Assembly (NCBI GenBank): GCA_030704615.1
Contig: CM060733.1
Coordinates: 1,116,001-1,180,000, forward strand
Source: Takakia lepidozioides
Lineage: Eukaryota > Streptophyta > Takakiopsida > Takakiales > Takakiaceae
Direction of reading: 5' to 3'
Length of the DNA stretch: 64,000 nt
Below, one piece after another: positions 42,201 to 47,024 of this stretch. The number at the start of each line of letters is the position of its first letter. Within the stretch, counting starts at the first letter, position 1. Below the pieces are notes generated by a model that made no database searches, was not told the DNA's origin, and saw only the letters and a program-made list of their open reading frames with translations. Made by a program: the position numbers and the translations under genes.

Positions 42201-44668
42201 GTATCCCTTGACCTCGAAGGGCTACTGTCTTCCGGCAGGAAGGTGGACACCTTTGTGACACCAATCGGTGGATTGAACCCGCAACCACTTCGGAGTGGTA
42301 TGTGCCGATTACCCCTGGGCTACAACTTGGTGGTGGCAAATGACACACAGTCTAGCACAATGAGAAACAGACATCGATCTCTTCCACCTGACTAAAACCC
42401 TACCGATAATTAGGGAGCTCCTAGCAGTGGCAGTAAAGGCTAGGGTGGAGGCCATGAGAAAGTGCTGGAGAAACCATTCCAGGTTTCACTAGATCTTGAA
42501 AAAAGCAAACAAATCAAAGTTTCCTACCCCCTTTCCAGGCAGATGAACACTAACTAACTCCTAGCAGACACAGAATAGCTTCTCTTCGGATTACGACATC
42601 GAGGCTACTTATCAATGTATCTTACCCTTGCCTCGTCAACCCCATCCCTGAAGGTCTATCTGCATTAGGTACTGTAGGGCACCATCACGAAGTTTTGAAG
42701 CCAGTAGGATAATTATTGTGGGCATTTGGCTAGGTTGGCAATTAGCAAGCACTTACCAGGGCCAGGTGCAATATGAACAACACCAGTGTTGGAGATGCTA
42801 AAATATTCGTCATTGACCTCCTCTCTTCCAACCACCACCAAATCATAGGGCTTATACTCAGCAATGCCAGTCTCTGCCAGGTTGCAGTAGAAAAACTTCA
42901 CTCGGGCTTGACCCTCATGCTCTGCAAAGAAGTGGACTGCTCGATCACCCGTCTTTATGTGTTCCAGCTTCAGGTCAGTTATTTCATCAACCTAGGCAAC
43001 AGTGAAGGGAACTATCTCAGCCACTCATTGATTGAGTTTCAAGACAAGTACCATTCAGCAGAATAAACAGGGAAGGATGGGAAGTGAGATGCAACCACAC
43101 TTCGACAAACAGTACGAGTGACAAGGAGTTGAAGTACAAAAAGAGCTGGAAAGGCAAGGAGGCCCAGAGCCGGGATGTGCGAGGAGTGGAACAGTATGAT
43201 ATGCAAAGCAAACTCTACAAACCCTCCAGTAAAGGACAGTTTGGTGTTGGAAGGGCTGGCAAGCTAACTAACACTGGCTACCCAGACACTCCCAACCGCT
43301 GTGCATGGAAGTCAACAAGTCAGCACAACAAGTCAGCACCTGAACTTGGCAAATTGATCTCAACGGATGAAAACGATTGGAAGATTATTCAGGTGTTGTT
43401 ACCCTTGATTTTCCTTTCTCATCAGCAGTGGATGCTCGTGGACTTTTGGTGGCCTTCTTGCGGGGTTCTGAGACTGGGGCACTGTGAAAAGACAACTATC
43501 AGGTCATATTAGACTATGCCACTCAAACAGATAATTTCAACTCCATTCCTCTGCTTGGATCTCCTGCAGTTCTAAGACCAGAGGTGCTTAGCAATCTACA
43601 TTCATGAACACAGGAACTTCCCAAGTCTGACAGAATTCCTTTCTCCCTTACTTGAGTTTTGACTCTAGAATCTTGTATAGACATTGTTTTTGTCCCATAC
43701 ACCACTTTTTGGTTCCCTCTTCCTATTATAAGGTGGTACTTAGTTTCACCGATCAGGAAGACGACTTGAGTCATGTGTGACAACAAACAGTTGACTGCCA
43801 AGCCTCACGCTGAGATGTTACAGTTTTCAACAATCCAGAGACTGCCATGGCTAAGCAACTTACATGATACATAATATGCTTGTTTCTGCACATTTACCAA
43901 AGGACGACCAATGTCGTTCCATAGTATACCCAAGTAAACGTGCTCACCTGAACTAACTAGTGGCAACAACTGGGGACATTACCTCGATGCTCGCTTCAAT
44001 TTAGCCTTGACTTGGTCCCTCTGGACATCAACTTGATCTCTCAAGACATCCCTCCACCCGCATAAGTCAGGGTACGCTACTTTGATTTCTCTCTCACTGA
44101 GAATCCCAAAATTCTTGGCTATGGCAGCTTCCACCCCGATTGGCACAGGTTCTGAAGGCTGCCACAGTGTTGCACCCCCAATACCATCCTCTCTCTTTCT
44201 CAATCGCCTTGTGGGCATCTTATACAGTAGCTCCAGCTCCTCTGGTGGTGGCACAGCATGAGCCGAAGCCTCCTTAACCACCGACTCATCTGGGTGCCAC
44301 GAACGATAACGCCCAATGCGGGTCCGCAATTCAGCTGTGGGATCTGCCAACTTCTCTCCAATCTGCCCATCGATGTCGCTTGCATTTCCCCTCTGCACTC
44401 CCTGCGGCCTCTCGATATTTACAGGAATATTTGGACCCCAGCTCGTTGAGGATTTCGAACTCTCTGGGGATGAGTTTCTTTCTTGAGGAGCCTTTCGTTT
44501 GGGAGCACGGATATGGCTGGGTAGGGCGGGATCATGGTGTTGGAAGCCCACCTTTTTGTCCAATTCGACAACCTTCCCTATCATGCCAGCAACTATGGCC
44601 GCTGATTGGGCTGCTGGCAGGATGGGAACTCCCTTCCTAGGGTTTTCACTTGCCCCTTTTCTCTCCAT
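3210..44668 (-). CDS. Axonemal inner-arm dynein heavy chain (DNAH3/7/12-like), 3' end outside window
   Basis: ATP-driven motor subunit of inner dynein arms; it bends the sperm flagellum by walking on the neighbouring doublet microtubule. Exons, 5' to 3' on minus: 44668-43983, 43481-43403, 42991-42757, 41847-41393, 40683-40327, 39851-39639, 39265-39114, 38888-38684, 38367-37963, 36674-36420, 36105-35953, 35310-35050, 34224-33892, 33308-33057, 32584-32097, 31809-31707, 31352-31194, 30470-30240, 28878-28375, 27016-26744, 26506-25568, 25122-24925, 24448-24236, 23980-23733, 19297-19006, 16107-15937, 15506-15270, 14809-14711, 14459-14352, 13753-13610, 11182-10784, 10185-9856, 9585-9404, 9006-8802, 8526-8347, 7580-7335, 6521-6372, 5653-4864, 4637-4542, 4008-3851, 3448-3210. 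I checked the reading phase across every junction. Walker A motifs are visible in AAA1 (GPAGTGKT), AAA2 (GLSFSGKT) and AAA3 (GGTGTGKT); AAA4 has the family-typical GGSGRQS. The start ATG at 44668 follows an in-frame stop near 44712, so an upstream exon is possible but not required. No premature stop lies in the exons. Class is judged by general resemblance only; single-headed inner-arm type is likely. Two introns have GC donors. Confidence 0.95.
3598..3634 (-). repeat. (ATTTC)n tract, probable LINE-A tail
   Basis: Four to five units of the pentamer carried at the 3' end of LINE-A, read on minus, without recognisable 3' UTR beside it. It may be a very short insertion or a simple microsatellite. 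Confidence 0.5.
4045..4320. mobile_element. Foldback (hairpin) MITE-like element
   Basis: In the dynein intron 4009-4541. One inverted pair is 4213-4257 (GGTAAAGAACTGGAGC..., TTCACCAGTTT...GGCC) against 4269-4314 read in reverse, with a short loop. A second pair is GTAAAAAACGCTTCAAA near 4050 against TTCAAATTTGAATGTTTTTT near 4185. The whole could fold into two adjacent hairpins. It has no coding capacity. Terminal duplications were not identified, so the exact ends are uncertain. Confidence 0.6.
5850..5978 (-). mobile_element. Possible tRNA-derived SINE
   Basis: On minus, TGGCTCAGTGGTTAGGCC resembles a Pol III A box and GGGTCAAAGCC, about 30 nt downstream, a B box with one mismatch to GWTCRANNC. 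It lies in the dynein intron 5654-6371. No tail or target duplication was found, so this is a weak call. Confidence 0.45.
6700..6838 (-). mobile_element. LINE-A 3' end fragment
   Basis: Read on minus it holds the family A 3' UTR: GTTGCTTTTGGGCTGTTTG, then CCATAAGCTCTTTGAGC and GTTATAAAGTACC with an ATTTC tail. It is inserted in sense orientation to the dynein intron. Confidence 0.7.
7878..8165 (+). mobile_element. LINE-A 3' fragment (C-terminal ORF2 and UTR)
   Basis: Encodes a decayed copy of the family A C-terminus ([10 protein letters not shown]... to a stop at about 8043), followed by the standard UTR and the GTTATAAAGTACC/ATTTC tail. It is 5'-truncated and antisense in a dynein intron. 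Confidence 0.75.
11590..11636 (+). repeat. Solo LINE-A/SINE tail
   Basis: CTGGACGTTATAAAGTACC then ATTTC units. The CTGGACG lead resembles the SINE tail at 27590 more than the LINE one (GCGGACG). It is probably a severely truncated insertion. Confidence 0.5.
11900..12640 (-). pseudogene. Ty3/Gypsy integrase and 3' pol remnant
   Basis: Read on minus: [19 protein letters not shown] from about 12590 is the integrase DDE region, followed by the HPQSDR stretch with an in-frame TAG and [13 protein letters not shown]. Further on, [17 protein letters not shown] and [20 protein letters not shown] are the integrase C-terminal side. Several stops break it. Located in the dynein intron 11183-13609. Confidence 0.7.
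12700..12830 (+). pseudogene. Ty3/Gypsy RNase H scrap
   Basis: [20 protein letters not shown] matches the conserved start of a Ty3 RNase H domain. It lies beside the minus-strand integrase remnant but in the opposite orientation, so it comes from a second or rearranged element. Confidence 0.5.
13218..13506 (-). mobile_element. LINE family B, 5'-truncated copy
   Basis: Carries only the C-terminal 90 or so codons of ORF2, ending [10 protein letters not shown], stop, GTACAA. The flanking duplication TCTTATTCCTTAACT (minus sense) is perfect: 13203-13217 and 13507-13521. There is no poly(A). Confidence 0.88.
14878..14984 (-). mobile_element. LINE family B, very short diverged copy
   Basis: About 107 bp of the 3' end (CAAACTGGGCGCGGGGTCA..., then ATGAGTACAT). 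The flanking 15-bp duplication TCTATTC(A/G)TGTGACA has one mismatch: 14863-14877 and 14985-14999. Confidence 0.8.
16553..16649 (+). mobile_element. LINE-A 3' UTR, left part, split by a LINE-B insertion
   Basis: CCTTGAGCTTTAGTTGCTTT and GGGCTGTTCGTGGCCCTCT match the family A UTR after the ORF2 stop. The UTR resumes at 17676 on the far side of the LINE-B copy. This gives the order of events: A first, B second. Confidence 0.65.
16664..17661 (+). mobile_element. LINE family B, 1-kb 5'-truncated young copy
   Basis: Nearly identical to 22043-23041: I see only a handful of differences, including a 2-nt deletion at about 17194 that breaks the frame. It encodes the region after the RT ([19 protein letters not shown] to [10 protein letters not shown], stop). 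Target duplication TCTTTCTTCCTCTT at 16650-16663 and 17662-17675. It is inserted into a LINE-A 3' UTR. Confidence 0.9.
17676..17835 (+). mobile_element. LINE-A 3' ends, two in tandem
   Basis: Rest of the interrupted LINE-A UTR (CTCATGTTTTTTCC, CCATAAGCTCTTTGAGC, ATGAAGTACC, ATTTC) followed at once by a second, diverged 3' end (CCATAAGCTCCTTGAG, ATTATAAAGTACC) with four ATTTC units. Confidence 0.75.
17836..17995 (+). mobile_element. tRNA-derived SINE
   Basis: The head GGCAGCCCAGTGGTTGGC (A box) and GGGTTCAATCC (B box) are typical Pol III promoters. The body, with CCATTTGGCCCTCGG and GAGCAGTAGGCTCTGTAAAT, is shared with the copy at 27430. It begins directly after the ATTTC tail of a LINE-A. 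Confidence 0.75.
18058..18605 (+). mobile_element. LINE family B, 5'-truncated copy
   Basis: Encodes the last 180 codons of ORF2, including CNCPLCGQ...HFLIHCP, with a few percent divergence from the long copy. Its 3' end is ATGAGTACATTC. Duplication TGTTTGGGGTTTG at 18045-18057 and 18606-18618, the one copy whose duplication does not start TCT. Confidence 0.85.
19505..19745 (-). mobile_element. Old, strongly diverged LINE-B relative
   Basis: On minus, [20 protein letters not shown] and [14 protein letters not shown] align with the family B sequence [20 protein letters not shown] and [14 protein letters not shown]. Frames are broken. It shows that the lineage has been in this genome for a long time. 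Confidence 0.6.
20181..23041 (+). mobile_element. LINE family B, longest copy
   Basis: A 2.86-kb insertion in the dynein intron 19298-23732, antisense to the gene. Target duplication TCTATCATTCCAACC at 20166-20180 and 23042-23056. It is 5'-truncated inside the endonuclease (only HFLVWTEI of the SDH motif end is left) and ends ATGAGTACAA right after the ORF stop, with no UTR to speak of and no poly(A). At least six further copies in the window share this 3' end. Confidence 0.93.
20183..23035 (+). CDS. LINE-B ORF2: reverse transcriptase, open throughout
   Basis: An uninterrupted frame of about 950 codons entered from the truncation point, with no start codon of its own. After an N-terminal linker, the RT domain starts near the motif [15 protein letters not shown] (about 21000), then [62 protein letters not shown] and the catalytic FADD at about 21695. 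The C-terminal third has a zf-RVT type finger CNCPLCGQ...HFLIHC (about 22648-22703). The absence of stops over 2.85 kb and near identity with 16664-17661 indicate recent insertion. It cannot move on its own because the endonuclease is missing. Confidence 0.92.
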   Translation, partial: HFLVWTEIKRCFPTTKRSVKRSIRKWRIEKFHNEEVKAEYVQALQEALPHFVQSLQELQSHSVNARNEVERAVDSWESFVSSVADKIIGRKLIVCGRAVNWWTNEIKLKIAERRALYKECCNLETNRELWARYYQLRKDINQLVRSQKKLYWDKLYSEINSNHHGGNDKKFWLALQRLYKPKNGQQVQALKTTKGAVVTSSVDIVKTFETHYSILGRTSRSNSEGSSAEWRDTVGKTVPMIQNSPDELEYISMAYNAHISSSEIVEAIEHLNGYKAGGPDGIVNELIKHGGDPMIEALVLLFNLIWKTEMIPFRWRQGVIVNLYKKGDREEPGNYRGITLLNAVGKTFCRVISTRLEVDLESRGCFHEGQAGFRRNRGCVDHIFTLSQIIQGRKKEGKPTYVFFLDVKKAYDTVWRDGLWFRLWSCGIKGKMWRVVHNLYAHTKSCVTVNGQKSNFFDIDQGVAQGCTLSPLLFNVFINQLLEDVESEGFGLRVGDTTIPALMFADDFAGIGETPTNLQELIDCVKRYFDLWGLEANVSKCAVVAFNDRGEGGSDLKWQWGSQEIPVLPSYTYLGVEFYSNCNWDAHIRKVVQTGKGKALGLTKFFHCRGVNSEVKKTMLRRVIRPALEYGSAIWVDNSNQAKSLESIQVGVLKECMSACSKTANVAVRGEFGIPSLSSRRDEFKVRWWGQLQHMPNTRYPKLIDSISWKQDRPVKQAKSWQKRVEEILKDLDLDPQVLTLLDKSDLEAVVSSAMSVAMRLSDENEVRQKTSLNLFPVCDMGEDILDDLKGLPTLGTRLKFKLRAGSLPLNSKQKQRGKGECNCPLCGQSEDSIHFLIHCPGFSHQRDALFKSIKGIVPVPLFTNFESLEAEPKAQALLRPSFWANHTQQIDACVKGFLEDIWKTRINSLYGGKSYYQRQPLTEVGSVPFVPAQTGRGVNGHKATANNVL
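23057..23640 (+). mobile_element. LINE family B, older copy next to the long one
   Basis: Starts at a protein-coding point equal to about 22350 of the long copy (GGAAGAGGGTAGAAGAGAT), has lost a stretch near the end, and closes with GTCTTATGAGTACAT. Flanks: TCTATCATTCCAACC (23042-23056) and TCTATCGTTCCAACC (23641-23655), the same target used by the long copy. Confidence 0.85.
24518..24830 (-). mobile_element. LINE-A 3' fragment
   Basis: On minus: decayed C-terminal ORF2 (CTTCTTCTATTGCCCCC...), stop, UTR and GTTATAAAGCACC/ATTTC tail at 24518-24545. Sense to the dynein intron. Confidence 0.75.
25568..27016 (-). other. Dynein AAA3 exons (exons 20-21)
   Basis: Exon 20 continues AAA2 with [13 protein letters not shown] and its sensor region [19 protein letters not shown]. 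Exon 21 is the longest of the gene (939 nt, 313 codons). It starts at the [16 protein letters not shown] motif and contains the AAA3 Walker A GGTGTGKT near residue 2170 and Walker [13 protein letters not shown] at its very end. AAA3 is a regulatory ATP site in dyneins. It is intact here. Confidence 0.95.
27123..27428 (+). mobile_element. LINE-A 3' fragment
   Basis: Starts CATAGGGCGCAGCAAGG, which equals the codons for [11 protein letters not shown] of the longer copy at 37.5 kb, runs to the ORF2 stop at about 27320 and ends with the usual UTR and ATTTC tail. A SINE follows without a gap. Confidence 0.8.
27430..27645 (+). mobile_element. tRNA-derived SINE with LINE-A type 3' tail
   Basis: A box GGTAGCCCAGTGGTTGGGTG, B box GGGTTCAATCC, body GGGCCCTCGATGGCCTG and GAGCAGTAGGCTCTGTAAAT, and 3' end GGACGTTATAAAGTACC with ATTTC units. 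The last 26 or so bases equal the LINE-A terminus, which suggests that LINE-A machinery moves this SINE. Confidence 0.82.
27650..27745 (+). mobile_element. Diverged LINE-A ORF2 C-terminus scrap
   Basis: Encodes [19 protein letters not shown], a diverged form of the family A ending [18 protein letters not shown]. No tail was identified. Confidence 0.5.
28879..30239. other. Dynein intron with unassigned sequence
   Basis: On plus, 29280-29700 reads without stops in pieces (for example [16 protein letters not shown]), which looks like an old mobile-element coding region, but I cannot place it in a family. No splice-compatible dynein exon is found here. Confidence 0.4.
30631..31038 (-). mobile_element. 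LINE family B, young 5'-truncated copy
   Basis: About 408 bp, seemingly almost identical to the long copy; its frame runs to [10 protein letters not shown], stop, GTACAA. Short duplication TCTGAACTT at 30622-30630 and 31039-31047. Lies in the intron between exons 17 and 18, in sense orientation. Confidence 0.88.
34525..34669 (-). repeat. TRIM 3' LTR
   Basis: 145 bp. Contains an 11-bp segment not in the other LTR (around GCTACAGCCTT, 34645-34657). Holds a tRNA-like unit at 34547-34617. Confidence 0.9.
34547..34617 (-). other. tRNA-like cloverleaf inside the 3' LTR
   Basis: Same 71-nt fold as in the other LTR, with acceptor pairing weaker (CCCGAAC on the 3' side) and loop CCTGAAT. A and B boxes are unchanged. 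Confidence 0.78.
34731..34744 (-). promoter_or_regulatory. Primer-binding site (tRNA-iMet) of the TRIM
   Basis: TGGTATCAGAGCCA on minus, the standard plant complement to the 3' end of initiator tRNA-Met, directly after the CCAACA end of the LTR. Confidence 0.92.
34745..34878 (-). repeat. TRIM 5' LTR
   Basis: 134 bp, next to the primer-binding site. Holds a tRNA-like unit at 34767-34837. Confidence 0.9.
34767..34837 (-). other. tRNA-like cloverleaf inside the 5' LTR
   Basis: 71 nt with canonical arm lengths: acceptor 7 bp (GGACGGG/CCCGACC, 6 of 7 paired), TA, D stem GCTC/GAGC with a 7-nt loop, anticodon stem with 4 of 5 pairs, 7-nt loop CCAGAAT, 5-nt variable loop, T stem CTAGG/CCTAG with loop TTCAATC. 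The A box TAGCTCAGTGG and B box GGTTCAATCC fit Pol III. C instead of U at position 33 and the serine-type anticodon without a long variable arm argue against a working tRNA. Confidence 0.8.
35311..35952. other. Dynein intron with a GC-richer island
   Basis: About 35640-35830 is clearly GC-richer than the surrounding intron and open on plus, but resembles nothing I know. Confidence 0.35.
36880..37085 (-). mobile_element. LINE-A 3' fragment
   Basis: On minus: [20 protein letters not shown]-like codons, stop, UTR with TTTTGTCCCATAAGCTCTTT and a degenerate tail. Confidence 0.75.
37135..37845 (-). mobile_element. LINE-A 3' fragment with the best-preserved ORF2 C-terminus
   Basis: On minus an open frame from about 37830 to the stop at 37285: [20 protein letters not shown], then the zinc motif [20 protein letters not shown] with [16 protein letters not shown], ending FTLRQSLEH. 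The UTR ends GTTATAAAGCACC and ATTTC units at 37180-37200; an additional solo tail follows at 37137-37178. This copy was the reference for recognising the others. Confidence 0.82.
41172..41348 (-). mobile_element. LINE-A 3' fragment
   Basis: On minus, AAATGCCTGGCAGCTTACC-type codons, stop, UTR and GTTATAAAGGACC tail. In the intron between exons 4 and 5. Confidence 0.7.
42225..42345 (-). mobile_element. tRNA-derived SINE-like sequence
   Basis: On minus, GTAGCCCAGGGGTAATCGGC (A box) and GCGGGTTCAATCC (B box), about 30 nt apart. The body differs from the 17.9 and 27.5 kb SINEs, so it is another family. No tail was recognised. Confidence 0.6.
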
Positions 44669-45375
44669 TTCTTCAGCTGCAGATTGGTAAGGTGTAGATA
44701 CACTTCGCTAGTAGAAGTGAGGTACCGAGCGTGGAACGATGGGAATGAGCGTATGAAAAAATAAACGGTTACATGGGAAATCCACCCATTGAGTTTCTGA
44801 CAACACACAATCCTGGACCTTAATTTGGATGTGAATAAGGCATGAATGCAGACCGGCAAACTCAGTGAAAAACCAACACATGGTGACAACTGAAAGGATC
44901 AATCTTCAAGGGCTCGACTGTATTTGCATCCCTAATCCAAATTGAAAGTTCCCTCAAATTTTTCAAGCAAGCAAGAGCCAAAATCTACCGAGTACAACTA
45001 AAATTGACAGGAGACCAAAAAGGGTGAAGGAAGGCAGGATAACATAGTTATCCAGTGTCACTCTTCGTTGGCAAAAGAGAGTCCAGATTGATGCCAGCAG
45101 TTGATCTGAGGACTGCTAATTCGTCTAAGAAACTCGAAGAGGATAGGAATTTAGACGATAAGACCGATAAGAATTTAGAAGCATGTTTTTCTACAGTCCA
45201 GGAATCTCTGGCCTTCCTAGCTCAACAAGCCGAATACGGTCGAGTGACGGGGCAAATGCAGATGCAGCCTCCCGATGTTCCTATCAGTTTTAAGGTGGAG
45301 CTTGTTGCTGAGGCTGAAAGGTGTCATCTCTTCCCCAGAAGAAAACCTACTCAGCTTCACCCTCTCAAACTTCAC

Positions 45376-45379
<4 letters not shown>

Positions 45380-45413
<34 letters not shown>
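45380..45413. repeat. (CT)n microsatellite
   Basis: An uninterrupted run of 17 CT units followed by GTGTGTG, in the region upstream of the dynein gene. Confidence 0.95.
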
Positions 45414-45420
<7 letters not shown>

Positions 45421-46335
45421 GGGTAATAAGATCCCTCTCTTGGGATTTTAAAAATAAACATGTCCCCTCTTGCCCTCTTGCCTAAGTTACCAGCGATGGG
45501 CACTCTCTTTCTTTGGATGTGTGTGTGTGCCCCTGAGGATGGGAGGGTGATAAAGAATCCGTGGTCTTGGGAGAGGGGACAGTTGACAGTTGACACATGG
45601 ATGCTTGTTAGGGCAAGCGTGCTCATCGAAAATCCCACAAACAGGGAAAGAGGTCACCAGGAGGACAACTGACTGTTTGTATGCAAAGCACAGACTCTCT
45701 CCGTTTGCTCAATCTGGTTACAAATATTATCACGGTCAGGGGGAGACGGTCACGGGCAGGAAGGAAACAAAAGTTGTATCGGCTGAACGGCCAGCAATTT
45801 CAGGCGGTCATGCTGGGCGGGGCGGGACGCGGGCGGATGCGGGCAGGACACAACACAAATTTTGTAAAACATAAACTTAATCTGTCGAGGCCCATATACA
45901 TTCAGAGTTGTCAAAAGGAGGTTTGACCGACAATACAGCAATGTTTTGGAGCATCCAATTGTGAAGCTCAGCTTATGAACACATAACTCTTGGTTGCTCA
46001 ATGTTGCCCAGCAGAATACTAGACTAGAACAGATGTTCAACTGCTGGGTACAACATCGAAGGGATGAACATATTGTCTGTGGCATATCCGCATCCACAAC
46101 AAACAAATTTCTGCAACACCATAACAAACTGTAATGAATAGAAGCGCAGGACTTCAAAAAAATCGTCCCCTACTCGAGTGCATTTGGTCATGTAGCTTTC
46201 GCGGTTTGGCAATGTAGGTAGCTACATAGAAAGAAGATCACGAACAACAAAACCCTGTGGATCTGAAGGGCTTGCGCCAGGTCTGCCATAGCCAGCACAA
46301 CAAAAACGTATCAGCCCTCCCACATAAGCCCTGCT

Positions 46336-46357
46336 TCTCTCTCTCTCTCTCTCTCTC
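46336..46357. repeat. (CT)n microsatellite
   Basis: About 11 CT units; a shorter CT run lies at 46450-46463. Confidence 0.9.
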
Positions 46358-46469
46358 CTTGAATGTGGATACGTTCTTTGTAACAACACTCAAGAACTGC
46401 CTGATCCCTCTGGCTCTTTCTCCATCCTTGAACATACAGGACATACAGGCTCTCTCTCTCTCTTGTCAA

Positions 46470-46556
46470 TGCGGGCTGTCTAAACACAATATCCATTCTC
46501 TGATACAATGTCCAGAGAATTCTCATCGAAGAGTGACCCTCTTCAGGATCGATAGT
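46470..46556 (+). pseudogene. Old LINE-B zinc-finger scrap
   Basis: CQCGLSKHNIHSLIQCP and SHRRVTLF align with the family B sequences [18 protein letters not shown] and SHQRDALF. Too short and diverged to date. Confidence 0.45.
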
Positions 46557-47024
46557 CTCACAGCTTGATTTGCTCCTTTGTTTCTGATTCTACTGTGTAA
46601 TTCTATCGCTTCCAGCAGGCCTCCAGAACCCCATGGATCTAATTGATTTCTTCTTTCTCTGCTCTCCATTCTTCAAGAAAGAATGAAGAGGATGGGGACA
46701 CACTCCCAGGTCAAACTGTATTACAGAACATCTTCCCAGAACACCTCAGCAAAGTCAAGAAAAGCCATGATGGCCAGACTCAAAGCATTCCTGTATGGAT
46801 CAGGAGCCTCCAGGTTACCAAAGCTCTGCTCAAAGTGCAGGATTCCCCCCAGCCAGCCAGCGCCCACCATCCCCTGGCCCTCTCTCACTGGGTCCTCAGC
46901 AAAAACCCAACGACAATCTATCGAAACTGCTTACCCTCAAACAACTATAGGCCATGCGATGTGCCGGATATGCATTATTGACTCCCACCAGCAAGCATCT
47001 CTGCTGGCCCTACAAGCTGGGATT

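Larger units (their letters stand above)
33057..44668 (-). other. Dynein N-terminal tail and linker exons (exons 1-14)
   Basis: These 14 exons give about 1,347 residues. Residues 1-230 are basic and Pro/Ser rich with little family signal, and end in a stretch about aromatic and DPx residues typical of dynein tails. From exon 3 on, the [11 protein letters not shown] segment and the following [16 protein letters not shown] segment match the tail of single-headed axonemal chains. Exons 12-14 form the linker: an SPFVKPFE motif, then [29 protein letters not shown] and finally [16 protein letters not shown] and [12 protein letters not shown]. Exon 2 (79 nt) is the smallest and the least secure; it is kept because it restores phase 2 to phase 0 between exons 1 and 3 with good splice sites. 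Exon 13 could also begin at 34215 instead of 34224 without a frame change. Confidence 0.88.
44669..47024. other. Intergenic region with the dynein 5' side
   Basis: Between the dynein start and the Nudix hydrolase stop. It contains CT microsatellites, and a weak LINE-B-like scrap on plus (CQCGLSKHNIHSLIQCP at 46470-46525). No TATA box or transcription start could be assigned with confidence. Confidence 0.4.

Noticed and set aside
43084-43512. Plus-strand frame of about 140 codons
   Set aside because: Lies antisense across dynein exon 2 and its introns; composition is unlike a protein and no family is recognised.
45055-45426. Plus-strand frame starting MSLFVGKRESRL
   Set aside because: Hydrophilic and protein-like at first glance, but runs into a CT microsatellite and has no recognised relatives or clear gene signals.
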